Source: Maratus speciosus (taxonomy: Eukaryota; Arthropoda; Arachnida; Araneae; Salticidae). Taken from it: a stretch of DNA of 64,000 bases. This document shows, in pieces, positions 22,067 to 33,358 of the stretch. Numbering within the stretch: the stretch's first letter is position 1; each line of letters opens with the position of its first letter. The position numbers and the translations under genes are program-made. The notes under the pieces were generated by a model. It had not been told where the DNA came from, did no database searches, and saw nothing but the letters and a program-made list of their open reading frames with translations. Where the stretch lies: assembly GCA_963932465.1 (NCBI GenBank), contig OZ010791.1, forward strand, positions 621,991,800-622,055,799. The letters are read 5' to 3'.

Positions 22067-23165
22067 CCCCCCCCCCCTCCCCTCTCTGCTGAAAAAGAAA
22101 ATTTTATACAAAAAAAAGCTGCTCTTGCTATTTTATTTAAAAAATCGGACTTCTTTAAAATATCCACGTTCCAGTAATTTGTACCGTTCCCAAAAAATCA
22201 ACAAAGCATCTTTTTCCTTCCAAGATGTTCATGATTGGAGATCATAAGGCACGTCTTGCAGCTGGTAGGGAATAAACTCCGCCTCCAGTGAGTGATAAGA
22301 TTACCAGATGTTGGCGCGAGAGTGCTTTATTTTTTTATCTTTTTTTCTTCGTTAAAAATCTCATTTCGCCAAACTTCGGATACCCTGTTGCCATCAGAGC
22401 CATCTGTCGGAAAAATTCAACGCGACAAACGTGTTCCTTTGCCCCTTAAGCACAAAATAACTATTCTATGCCAGTGCATACTACATTGAAAACATCAACA
22501 GAAATGATGTTTAAAAGGGATAGTCAATTTTTTTTGTACATTATGATGTAATATTTCATCATACTTTAATTACAACCAATTAGAAAACAGATGACGATAC
22601 AGCAGCAATCTTTTCCCAAAATTGCATCAGCATACAACATGATGCAATAATTCATAAATTATGTCAAATATTTTTTTTATTTAAAATTTTATATATAATG
22701 CAGTTTATAATAAGCTTACCCACAAAAGGTTTCAAAAATTTTCAACAAAAGATATGTTGGATACATTATGATAAAATTGCATAAACATATAACATGATGC
22801 AATATTACATCAGGATAGAGGATGATGCATTATTACATCATGTTTTGAATTCAAATAATAAGGAAAATAGATTATGCAAGATTAGCATTTATTTCATGAA
22901 TTCTGTCATTCTTAGTATGTAAATTTATTGAAATAGAAAATACATAAACAGACATATTTATATCTGAATATTTAATGCAACTTCAATGATGTAAATACAT
23001 GCATACAGCAGAATTTTTCTATAAAGTCACATACAAATGTAAAACTTTTTAAGTGAGCAATTTTTAAAGTGAGAAATAGAAATTTAGGTATAAAAATTGA
23101 ATTTCTTGCATGGAAAACGTTTTGAATAGATTCCACATATACACATGCAGTAAAATCTCATTTAT
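22067..23165. other. AT-rich interval with ATGATGCAAT words
   Basis: The word CATGATGCAATA or a near variant recurs at 22639-22860, with ATTACATCATG near the end and ATGATGTAATATTTCATC near 22543. This suggests a small, eroded inverted-repeat element. No coding sequence can be supported; the frames at 22002-22247 and 22292-22489 are of random character. Confidence 0.4.
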
Positions 23166-23696
23166 CCTCTTCAGACCCCAGGGTTTATTTTTATATATAT
23201 TTTTACTTCAGTTATGAATTTATGTTTGCAAAGGTATAACTAAGAAAGATTGAAAAGCAAAAAAAATTAAATTTATTTTTTATACATAAAATTTGATGTA
23301 TCATATATGACACATGGGACTCAATAAGTACATTTTTTGACAAATTGTTAGGATATTTTCTTTTGTTTTGCACGGAAAAAACAATGAAAAATATTAAATA
23401 ATTATGCATTTAATAAATTTTTATTTTGAATGTACTCTCCATAGGGTATTTTAACGTATAAAATAATGATTTACTTTTCGTTTTTGAATATTTCCCTCAT
23501 TTTCTCTGCAAGTCATTTTTAAATCCCATTTTATGGCCGAAAAAAGCACTATAAGAAACAAATTGATGCTTTGCTTTAGTTCGGCTATCTTTTAAGATTC
23601 CATTCACAACATTTTCATTTTTTTAATCATCATTTATATACATTAAAAAAATTTGTAAAGATGTGTATCCTATAGGATACTCCAGGTCCGAAGAGG
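23166..23696. mobile_element. piggyBac-like MITE, 531 bp
   Basis: The left end CCTCTTCAGACCCCAGGGT and the complement of the right end, CCTCTTCGGACCTGGAGT, form TIRs. The right flank is TTAA (23697-23700) and the left flank TTAT (23162-23165), a TTAA pair with one change. TTAA targets and CC-starting TIRs are typical of piggyBac. No transposase frame. Confidence 0.65.
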
Positions 23697-24127
23697 TTAA
23701 ATATATTGCATTTAAAGGTTTTTCACAATTATACATTATATTCTTTATTTATTTTCTTATTTTCTTCAGTGTTAAATTTTTTCAATTATACATTTTTAGC
23801 AATGACTTCTTTTTTTTTGGGGGGGGGGGGGGAGCAATTGGAGGGTGGTCCTACAAAAAACTTATGAGATTATATTTCATTATAGTTTTACATTAATTCA
23901 GGGATTAAAAAATATTTAGTTTTGGCCATTATTTCTTAAATCAGAGATATTTACATGTTTTAAGATAGTCACTGAATATTTTTCAAATAGCAAACAAAGA
24001 ATGTAAAGGCATTCTCTTTTAGTTAAATATAATTCTATTTCTAATTATTCTAAATATTTTTATTAATTTAGGATTAAAAATAGAAGTTGCTTTAAGGTTT
24101 TTAAAAATATTTAAAAGAAAGGTATTT
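23697..24127. other. No gene seen
   Basis: AT-rich. A run of 14 G lies at 23819-23832. The frame at 23663-23896 runs through low-complexity sequence and is not supported. Confidence 0.4.
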
Positions 24128-24264
24128 TAAGTATTTGGTCTGGCCGAATATTTTGATATTAGGCCAAACCGAATATTTGGCATACCAAATAGTTTGATAT
24201 TCGACTTAACCGAATATTCGGTAGTATGATGTAACTGAATATTTAGTAGTATGGCGTAACTGAG

Positions 24265-24484
24265 TGTTGTGTAATATATTTAGTTTTAATATGTATTTTA
24301 TACATGGATAATATTTATGGCATCATGTATTTGTTGTAAGATTTAAATCTGGTTTTGGCAATAGTCTTATAAAATTATGAATAAATGTTGTTCGACGTAT
24401 TCTTGCTGTCTATCTTTTGGATTCTGAAATAGCGTTATTAATTTGATTAATTAATGACTTCTGATAATGTTTAGATATATTACA
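24265..24484 (+). repeat. Gypsy 5' LTR
   Basis: Starts TGTTGTGTAATAT and ends TAGATATATTACA. Contains a TATA-like TTTATACATGG near 24292 and a poly(A) signal AATAAA at 24380-24385. Same sequence as 29777-29996 as far as I can compare by eye. Confidence 0.92.
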
Positions 24485-24575
24485 TTGGCGACGAGCGTAA
24501 ATTGCGTTTCCAGCTATATCAAACTTCTACATCCGTGTTCTTAAAGCTTCGTTTCTTGACTTACGAAGATCTCAT
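24485..24575 (+). promoter_or_regulatory. Gypsy leader with primer binding site
   Basis: TGGCGACGAGCG starts 1 bp after the 5' LTR (24486-24497). Its complement ends in CCA, as expected for the 3' end of a tRNA primer. I cannot name the tRNA. Confidence 0.7.
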
Positions 24576-26710
24576 GTGTGTTTGATAATGCAAGAATCTG
24601 AAAGCGACAAGTATCATCCTCATACTGGTAGAATGCCAGCCTATAATGACAACGATTGTTTTGAAGAGTATCTGCTTCAAATTGAATTTTATTTTGAAGC
24701 GAACAGAATTAAAGATGATAGTGACAAACGGGCTACTTTGTTGACGTGTGTCGGGAAAAAAGTATTCTCCACATTACGAAACCTCGTTCAACCTAAAAGT
24801 TTAAAGGACATTCCTTATAGTGAAATCATCAAAGTTTTAACCAGTCACTTCTCGCCACAGACATCGGTGATTATGCAAAGATTCCGATTTTATAACCTAA
24901 AGCAAAATGCTAAGGATGTTGCAACCTTTATTGTAAGAATCAAAGAGGCAGCAAGTAAGTGTTCTTTTGGACATTTTCTAGATGATGCAATTCGCGATAA
25001 ACTAGTTTGTGGTTTGGCAGATCAACAAATTCAGAATAGATTGTTAAGTGAAAGTAACCTTGACTTCAATAGAGCAAGTGAAATTGCGCTTGCAATGGAA
25101 ACGGCTAGTAAAGAAGCCAATTTTTTTAAGGTTAGGGAAGATAATGTTCTAAAAATTTCAAGTGCTAATAAAGCATTCAATAAAAGAGCTTCTGTTCAGA
25201 ATAACAATTTCCAAAGTAAGGATAAGAAAAGTGGATATGAAGGTAAGTTCGAAAATAGACACAAAATGAACAAGACCTTTAACAATTGTAAACATTGTGG
25301 AAAGAAGCATAGAGGTGAATGTTCTTTTAAAAATGCGACTTGTTATAAGTGTCATTGCCGAGGGCACATAGCCAGTATTTGCAAAACTTCTACAACAAAC
25401 TTTGTGGAAGAAGCATTTGATGAAATGTATATAAACACAGTTTCCGTGTGTGCAACTGTTACAGATGAAGCTCCTAAGCCTTATCTAATTAATATTTTAG
25501 TAGGTAATACTCCAATTGACATGCAAGTAGATTCAGGTAGTGCACATTCAATTATGTCTGAAGACAAATTTGAAAGTTTAAAGTTAGGTACACTTGAAAA
25601 ATTAGAAATCCCAACTTTGCGTTCTTATCTGGGTCAAATGTTAAAAATTATTGGAAGATTTAAAGTGCCTGTAACATTTCAAGAAAAAACTTTATGGCTA
25701 CCATTAGTTGTTATTGAAGCATCAAATAGACCTACACTCTTGGGTCGTTACTGGATTCAACAGCTTGGTATTGATCTAAATAAAGTGATGAATGACCATA
25801 TTGCAAATGTTAATGATGAAACTAAAAATACACCAAAACAAAATTCAGAAGAGCCAAGGGATGCAGCTATTTTGTCTCAAGATGCTATTTTACAACATTA
25901 CTATGCCAAATTCCCTAATTGTTTTAATTCGAGCGATTCAAGTGGAATAATGGGTCAAGCAATAAATATAGCTATGAGGGAAGATACTGTACCCATCTTC
26001 TGTAAATCAAGACCAGTTCCATATGCCATAAGACAATTGGTCGATCAAGAATTGGACTCCTTAGTTCAAAAAGGTGTATTAGTACCTGTAAGTCATTCGA
26101 AATGGGCAACCCCTATAGTTGCAGTACCCAAAATAAACAGCGAAGGGAAAAGATCTGTTAGGATTTGTGGAGACTTTTCAGTCACTGTAAACAAATTTTG
26201 CGAAACTCAGTTTAATCCACTTCCATCCCAGGAAGATATTCTAACAAATATAGGATCAGGTAAGTATTTTTCAAAGATTGACTTATCAATGGCCTTCCAT
26301 CAATTACCTATACCTCCTGAGTCTCAAGAGTTGCTGACGCTGAACACACCAAGGGGTTTATTGCATTATACAAAACTACCTTTTGGTATCAAATCAGCAT
26401 CTTTCTTGTTCCAGCAAAAGATGGATAACATTCTAAAGGATTTTTCATTCATTGATTGCTATATTGATGATTTATTTATACGTGCAAATACTAAGGAAGA
26501 ATGCAAATATAGAACAGACCTGGTGCTGCAGAAACTACATTCTTACAATGTGAAAGTAAATATTCAAAAGTGTGAATTTTTCAAGGATACAATTAAGGTT
26601 CTGGGTCATGTTAAAGATCCTGAAGGTATTCATCCGCTTAGAGATAAATGTAATGACATTTCAAATACACAATTACCTAGAAATGTCACTGAATTGAAAA
26701 GTTATCTAGG
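24576..26710 (+). CDS. Gypsy Gag-Pol N-terminal part: gag, zinc knuckles, protease, RT
   Basis: Starts at ATG 24576 (an ATG at 24588 is also possible). Residues 1-230 are a retrotransposon gag domain (VLTSHFSPQTSVIMQRFRFY). Two cysteine knuckles begin at C238 (CKHCGKKHRGEC) and C256 (CYKCHCRGHIASIC, a standard CCHC). The protease has DSGS at D319 where DSGA is common. The RT has WATPIVAVPK, RICGDFSVTVN, KIDLSMAFHQ, LPFGIKSASFLFQ and the catalytic YIDD at residue 629. Gag and pol are in one frame, so no frameshift is needed. The natural frame runs to 26710 in the RT/RNase H connection (TELKSYLG); an inserted transposon begins there and adds an artefact tail to a stop at 26751-26753. Confidence 0.9.
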
Positions 26711-27665
26711 GGGTTGTTCTCTACAATACTTGCAAATTTGGCCAGCAGTCTGACTTGAATGATGCACATGTAAATTTTCATAAAAATTAGATAAATGGTA
26801 AGAAATCAGTCAATTATTGAAAATTTTAATAGCAACAGAAATTGTTTTAAAAATTTAGCTTAACAAAAAAAATAAAATAAAAATTTGTGGAAAAAATAAA
26901 ATAAAAAATGTGAGGGAATGACAAGTGAGGGAATGATGAAATAAGACATTTTTACTAGTTGTAGGGGAAAAATGCAAAATTATGAAGAAATCCAAACTGT
27001 TTCCTTTAAGAGAAACACTTAATATATAATGTATGATAAAATTAAAATTTTTGATATTTACAAAAAAATTAATATTCTGTGTGAGGGAATGACTGCTAAT
27101 AAAAACGCTTCCGGATATACTGACTAAAAAAAAATTCTGTAAAATTAACAAAATCTTACACCACCAATTTATGTTGCTGGACTGACAAGTGCTCAAAATA
27201 GCTTCTTCTCTGTGAAGGATGCTAGACTGCTACTGCTCATTAGTGGTAGATATTTGAGATAATAGCAATGTGTGAGGGAATGATGGTCTAACATGGGGAA
27301 ACATATAATTGATTGAGTAGACTATATAATAATAGTAAAAATTAATATTTTTATTATTTTTGGTAATGTATCAAATAAGAACTTTATTTTGCTTAGGGTA
27401 TTTTTAATTATTTTTATTTCTGGATGGAAAGAAATAGGCAATAAAGTATGGTAGTACAGGTGGGGGAAAGGTGAGGGAATGATGTTTGCATGATATATAT
27501 TATATTTTTAAATACTAAATTTATTTATTTTTAAATTTTACTTTCTGCCCCTAATAAACTATGTTTAGATCTTCTAATAAAAATAAAAATAAATAAAAAT
27601 GTAATAAAATTAAGAGCATTTATATGGCTGGGAAGCACTTTTTGCACTATTGCAGAGAATAACCC
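26711..27665. mobile_element. 955-bp TIR element with 4-bp TSD, Sola2-like ends
   Basis: The ends GGGTTGTTCTCTACAATA and, complemented from the right, GGGTTATTCTCTGCAATA form TIRs of 18 bp with 2 differences. The target duplication is TAGG (26707-26710 and 27666-27669). The element plus one TSD copy is 959 bp, exactly the frame difference between the two halves of gypsy pol, so the boundaries are confirmed by the coding frame. Four-base TSDs with GRG-starting TIRs are described for Sola2; this assignment is an inference. There is no transposase. The motif GTGAGGGAATGA occurs five times in direct orientation (26910, 26925, 27081, 27272, 27471). Confidence 0.85.
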
Positions 27666-27669
27666 TAGG

Positions 27670-29692
27670 GCTTCTAGGCTATTATCAGCATTTTATACCC
27701 AATTTATCTTCAAAGCTGAAACCTTTATATAAATTATTAGAGAAAGATACAAAATGGCATTTCAACAAAGAATGTACTGATGCCTTTGAAAGAAGTAAGA
27801 CGTTACTGGATAAACATAATGTTTTGGTACATTATGACATAACAAAGCCCATTGTTCTACAGTGTGATTCATCTGAGTATGGACTTGGAGCAGTTTTGTG
27901 CCATGAATTATCACCTGGTTTATTGAGACCGATATTTTTTGCATCAAAGACTCTTAATAAAGCAGAAAGAAACTATGCTCAGGTACATAAAGAAGCTTTA
28001 GCTATTATTTTTGGCATTAAACGTTTCAATAAATATTTACAAGGAACAAAATTTGTCATTGAAACAGATTCAAAGCCTTTGTTGACCCTACTGGGCCATG
28101 ATAAACCTGTTCCGGAAATGGCTAATTCAAGGATGCAGAGATGGGCATTGATTTTATCCAGCTATGACTACATTATGAAGTACAAAAAGGGCAAGGATCT
28201 TTTGCTAGCTAATGCTCTTTCTCGCCTCCCTTGCAAAGATAATGAACCAGTTGACAAACGTGCTCATGAATTTGTATGTTATTTCGCAGAATTTGAGGAT
28301 CTGACTACCAAGGATATTGAAAAGGCTAGTGCAGTTGATTGTGATGTCAGTAAAGCAATAAACTACACCAAATTTGGTTGGCCATCAGTTGTTGCAGATT
28401 CCTTGCAGGAATACTACAAAGTCAGAGATGAACTGAGCATCGAAAATAATTGTCTACTAAGAGCAAATAGATTAGTAATCCCAAAATGCTTGAGAGGAAA
28501 AGTTCTTCAACTTCTACATATTGAACACCCTGGGGTAGTGCGAATGAAACATCTTGCTCGAGGATACTTCTGGTTTCCAAAAATAGATGCAGAAATTGAA
28601 TCATATGTAAACAGATGTGTCCCGTGTCAATTAACAAGGCCAAGTGCACCCAGAGTTCCATTAAATAACTGGCCTCTAACAGGTAAACCATTTGAAAGGA
28701 TCCACATCGATTACGCTGAATATGAAAATCACAATCTCTTAATTGTTAAAGATTCATATTCAAAGTGGACTGAAGTAGCACTTGTTTCTACCACAGATTC
28801 TAAGTCTACAATACATAAGCTTCGACAAATTTTTGCCACTTTCGGATTACCAAGTGAAGTTGTATCTGATAATGCTAAACAATTTAAATCCGAAGAATTT
28901 GTAAGATTTTTTATGTCAAATGGTATTATCCTGAGAAATTCACCCACATATCATCCAAACTCCAACGGAGCTGCAGAGAAATCTGTTAATATCATTAAGA
29001 ACATGTTGAAGAAACATAAGTTTTCTAATAGGGTATATGATAGTTTTCAACATAGGTTAGACTGCATACTGTTTGCTTATCGAAATACGCCTTCATCAGT
29101 CACACTGAAAACACCTGCTGAGCTTATTTTCAAATTTACACCACAAACCAAGATTACGAAGCTCAGAAGTGATCACATTATGCAGGAAAAGAGCTATCAA
29201 GAGAATCAAAGGTCTCGTTCAACTGCCAGTGAAAGACATTTTGATGTTAGAGAAAATGTTCTTGTGAAATCCACCAGAAACAAGGAAATTAAATGGTTTC
29301 CTGGTATAATCACAAAGAAAATTAGTGAAAGTACCTACCTGGTACATGTAAATGGTCAAGTGCGCTTTGTACATGCAGATCATCTAAGAAAGTGCACTCT
29401 TCAAATTCCTGAAATCTCTGAGCATTGCAGTGTGCCATTGAATTATGCAAGTGGATCTTCAATGACAGTCACCGATTCTAATGCAAAGATTGTTTCTGAT
29501 TCAATGAAGGATGAAACAGCATCTCAAACACCAATAGAGACAACTGAGGCAGTAGAGAAAGAGCAGTTTCAATCAAGAGCTGTTAAAACACCTAAAAGAA
29601 CTCTGGGCTGCCATAAAAACTCCAATTCCCAGCTACTTAAAACTCCACGACCAAAAAGGGTAATAAAGCCTCCAAATCGATTAGATTTATAG
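27670..29692 (+). CDS. Gypsy Pol C-terminal part: RT end, RNase H, integrase
   Basis: Continues the frame of 24576-26710 once the inserted element is discounted (LLGYYQHFIPNLS follows naturally on ELKSYLG). RNase H has LQCDSSEYGLGAVL, KEALAIIF and ETDSKPL. The integrase zinc domain is HIEHPGVVRMKHL with CVPCQ. The catalytic core has Asp at 28709 (HIDYAE), Asp at 28868 (SDNAKQF, where SDNGPQF is common) and Glu at 28976 (GAAEKSV), spacing DD35E. The C-terminal tail is basic (PRPKRVIKPPNRLDL). It stops at TAG 29690-29692, 84 bp before the 3' LTR. The first 20 bases of the open frame (27650-27669) belong to the inserted transposon. This domain set integrates the element DNA. Confidence 0.9.
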
Positions 29693-29765
29693 TTCTGTAA
29701 AAGGTTATTTGTTCCAATGTTATTGCCTTCTTTATTTATTCATTTGTAAAACAAATTTTTTTTTT

Positions 29766-29776
29766 AAGGGGGAGAG
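29766..29776 (+). promoter_or_regulatory. Gypsy polypurine tract
   Basis: AAGGGGGAGAG sits directly before the 3' LTR (TGTTGTG), where plus-strand DNA synthesis is primed. Confidence 0.85.
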
Positions 29777-29996
29777 TGTTGTGTAATATATTTAGTTTTA
29801 ATATGTATTTTATACATGGATAATATTTATGGCATCATGTATTTGTTGTAAGATTTAAATCTGGTTTTGGCAATAGTCTTATAAAATTATGAATAAATGT
29901 TGTTCGACGTATTCTTGCTGTCTATCTTTTGGATTCTGAAATAGCGTTATTAATTTGATTAATTAATGACTTCTGATAATGTTTAGATATATTACA
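29777..29996 (+). repeat. Gypsy 3' LTR
   Basis: Same 220 bp as 24265-24484, with AATAAA for 3' end formation. Followed by the TSD CTGAG (29997-30001). Confidence 0.92.
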
Positions 29997-30052
29997 CTGA
30001 GTATTCGGTAGTATGGCCGAATACTGAATATTCGGTGCATCCCTAGTACTGA

Positions 30053-31757
30053 TATTTTTCTTTAATAACAAGGTGTTTTTGTATTATCCGTATGACCCCT
30101 TGGAAAATAACACGAATAATCGGGAGTGCACAGTTATACAAAATCGATTTAACAATCATAAATGGGCTTTTGAAATACTACATATTTTTATATTGTGAAA
30201 AATTTGCCTTTACCTAGAAAATATAAAAACTCATTTTTCATTATCTAGGAATTACCCAATGGTGTATTACGTCGGCATGAAATAATGCAACAGTGCTTTT
30301 TTTTTTAGACACATTACTCATCTCAGTTTATGAATCTTGGAATAGATTCATAAACTGAGTTCTTTAAACATTCTCTGTAAATAGATTCAAAGATAGTCGG
30401 TTCTTTCTTAAATAGCATTTAAAATATAGTAAAATAACTACTATAAATAAATTTCACTGAAAATGCTGAAGGCTAAAGTGGGTGGTTAATTTTTCAGTTG
30501 TTTTCTTTCTAGCGGAATAGGAAATTTTTACATAATGAGAAAAGGGAGTTAAAAACTTACATATGAACGCAAGAAGAAAATAAAACTAACAGTTTTTAAA
30601 CACGATACATTATTGATAATCATATTATTCTTTCATTTCTGTTTTTCAACGCCTAATAAATAAAAATAGAGGGGTTACTTGCTCTGCGTATTTATCGCTT
30701 TTCCAATGCACTTGTATCCTTCGTTGGCTGCGTTTTAGCGGGTCCCGACAGGAATGGCCTTCTTAATGCGCATGCTCAAATATAAAGTAGCGCTACCAAT
30801 TTTGGCAATTTTACGCTGTTTTGGCAAAAATATTTCAATTATGATTTTTAAAAAAATGTGCTGCTTTGCGTTGTGCCTGCGGTCACAACATGTCATATAA
30901 ACAATCTGATTGTTTCAAGTGTGCATTTGAGGATATCATTTCTATTTCTTAGATAAACCACAAATTAAATATATACATTAATTTCGGCACTCTACAGTCT
31001 AATGGTATTTCAACGTTTTTGAGACGGAGAGGATTCTTAGATTTTTCCTATGTCTAAAATTTTCCATTTCACATTGCAGAAAAATAATGCAGTTAGTCTA
31101 ACTTTGAAATGTTTTCCACCAGTACATTTTCTTCTTTCAATGCAAATATGTGTTCTGGTTAAAATTCAAGATGAATAACAAATTTCTGCCTTATCAGCTA
31201 TGTAAGCACCTGCAATTTTAAATTGTTAAATTAATTTTTCTTTACTTAACATTCTTTGATTACTGAATTTTCTACTTGTACGCTTTCTACACGTATAGTT
31301 TTAAAAACAGTTGCATGGCAATCCTTAACGAAATATAGCTATCCATTACCTGTAACAAAATCTTTTTTCCTAAACTTATAGTAAATTGAATCACCGCATC
31401 CTTCAAAATAGGTAGTATAAATTGTTTGCTCCTATTGACATAAACCCTTTAAAAAGGTATTATGGACATGATATTCTGAATAATGAAATCATTATTCAAT
31501 AGAATTTTTGTGATTTTTTTCTAATAAATCTATTTTATTCTTTAAAACTGTTGGTAAAGAATTAACTACAATCCTGAATCTTTTTGCAGTTTCCCACATT
31601 TTTGTCCAACCTCTATCAACCAGTCTTATAATTTCGAATTTAGTTTCTAATGATAAAGACTCTCTTTTTCACCCGTTATGGCCTAAAAATCGGTCCTTTT
31701 GTTCAAAATCAATTAAGAATCACGCTGACTGTTATAGTCACACGTACTGTTTCAGTG
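30053..31757. other. 1.7 kb with no recognised gene or element
   Basis: AT-rich without long frames. A pogo-like string (TTATCCGTATGACCCC, GAATAATCGGGAG) near 30080-30135 may be an old MITE. Short inverted text at 30315-30362 (ATCTCAGTTTATGAATC and GATTCATAAACTGAG) forms a hairpin. GC is slightly higher at 30690-30800 (GGCTGCGTTTTAGCGGGTCC). This is one of the few stretches that could be single-copy host DNA, but I cannot show that. Confidence 0.35.
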
Positions 31758-31759
31758 TA

Positions 31760-32665
31760 GGGGAGAGTGTTGTACCTTGGGACATTGACAATTTCTAATA
31801 AACTATTGGCAACAGTTATCTTTTGTGTATTTCTAATAGTGACCTATAACCAACAGGTCTCATCATAATAACAGACAACATCAGAAGCATCGAATTTTAA
31901 CAGCTAGGTGAAAAAAATAAATTTCACTAGCCCAAAGTAAATATTTTCCTCCATTCTAACTTAATTTTTTTCCTATGTATTTCTACAACAAGTCAATTTA
32001 TTTTTCTGCAATTTATTTTTCTATAAAAGAGAAGATTTTTAAATGTTTTGGGTATGAGAAAATAATGATAGTTCTTCTAGATTTACCGCCATTTTGATTT
32101 TATTTAAACTGTGTGGTGATTGTACCTCGGGACAGTAAAATATGTTGTACCTTGGGACATGTCCAATGGTACAAGAAATACGTGGTCCATAATAATTTGG
32201 ATAAATAAAAGTATTTTTATTACTTATTTTACAGAAAATTTCACAAATCATGTGAAATGCAATAAATAAAACAACTCAACTTTATTTTGGATCTTGAACT
32301 TGAGTTTCATTCTCTATTTCCTTGAAAAAAAAAAAAAAGGTTTTGTTGGCATAAAATTAGTTATTGTTATTGTACAAAATATTGTATTAGTTATTGTATA
32401 AAATTATTGATGAGTTATATGCCTATTCCCTGAATTATGCAGTATGTCCCAAGGTACAACAGGATGTTGTACCTTGGGACAGTTTGCCTTCCCTACTTTA
32501 AATGAATGGCATTTTTTTATTTTCAAACTGTCTGAATTTCTAAAATTATATTATAGAGAAATATGTTGGTGTATTGAAATGTTGCTTTTAAATTTTTAAT
32601 TTGATTATATCATCGAAGTAAAAAATTAAAATGTGAAAATTGTCCCAAGGTACAACACTCTCCCC
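31760..32665. mobile_element. 906-bp TIR MITE flanked by TA, with repeated end motif
   Basis: The left end GGGGAGAGTGTTGTACCTTG is the complement of the right end CAAGGTACAACACTCTCCCC. Flanked by TA (31758-31759 and 32666-32667). The end motif GTACCTTGGGACA recurs inside: direct near 32123, 32147 and 32466, inverted near 32446. Non-autonomous. Class uncertain: a TA target is compatible with Tc1/mariner-like elements. Confidence 0.78.
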
Positions 32666-32714
32666 TATCAAAACAACTCTTTGATTATAGTATACAAAAT
32701 ACAACATCTGAGAG

Positions 32715-33358
32715 CAGGGCCAAAACTAGCCTCTTTTGCACCTGGGCAAACATGGATTTTGCCCTCACCCTCTTCCGCAAGTATATTTACAAAGACAATT
32801 TTACTAATTTTGTAATAGTCAACTTATTTTTAAATTTAAAATATGTTATCATGAAATATGTAATACTGAACAAAGTAATCTACAATGGCGGATCCAAGGG
32901 GAGATCACGGGGGTCATGACCCCCCTCTGAAACCAACAAAAATATTCTGAAGAACATTTTAAAAATGAAATAGGATAGTAGAGCCCCAATTATCCGAGTT
33001 CCGCTTAATCGAGTTTCCGCTTTAACCAAGTTATTTTCTTCTGATGGACTGATGGCTTCTATTATTATGAAACAGCCATTATAAATGAAATGTTAGGTGA
33101 AGATGAAAGAGCCAAAAAAAATTATAGCCATTTTTGTTTTCTCATTCTGACCTGAAAATCAGAGTTCTAACTTTTTGCGACTGCTCTTTCATCTTCACCT
33201 AACACTTCATTTATAATGGCTGTTTCATAATAATAGAAGCCATCAGTCCATCAGAAGAAAAGGATCCATTCCAAAGGTATAATCCTTCATTTGGTGGCCC
33301 TTTGTTCTGGTGCCCGGGGCACCTGCTCCCCCCCCCCCCCCCTTTAGTTCCGGCTCTG
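32715..33358. mobile_element. hAT-like MITE (family D, copy 3) with nested pieces
   Basis: The left end CAGGGCCAAAACTAGCC and right end CTTTAGTTCCGGCTCTG are imperfect TIRs, with an 8-bp TSD (TCTGAGAG at 32707-32714, TCTGAAAG at 33359-33366). Inside are an end of another hAT family (CAATGGCGGATCCAAGGGG, about 32884-32983), a pogo-like TIR (TAGTAGAGCCCCAATTATCC, about 32985) and the family D hairpin (about 33035-33260). A run of 15 C lies at 33328-33342. Confidence 0.72.

Larger units (their letters stand above)
24265..29996 (+). mobile_element. Young Ty3/gypsy retrotransposon with identical LTRs
   Basis: Complete structure: 220-bp LTRs (24265-24484 and 29777-29996) starting TG and ending CA, a 5-bp TSD CTGAG (24260-24264 and 29997-30001), a primer site directly after the 5' LTR, a polypurine tract before the 3' LTR, and one gag-pol frame with integrase last. 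The LTRs look identical by eye, which means very recent insertion. No env. The only break is a 955-bp DNA transposon in pol. The protein order and style (YIDD, GAAEKSVN) resemble the K02A2.6-like/Mag side of the gypsy tree, which is an inference. Confidence 0.93.
24128..30047. mobile_element. hAT-like CCGAATATTCGG repeat, split by a gypsy element
   Basis: On the left (24128-24264) and right (30002-30047) of the gypsy insertion is a tandem of about 26 bp built on CCGAATATTCGGTAGTATGG. It ends in ATTCGGTGCATCCCTAG, a form seen at the ends of many hAT elements. The gypsy landed between two units. The left end cannot be defined. Similar fragments occur at 33690-39255 and 42310-42410. Confidence 0.5.
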
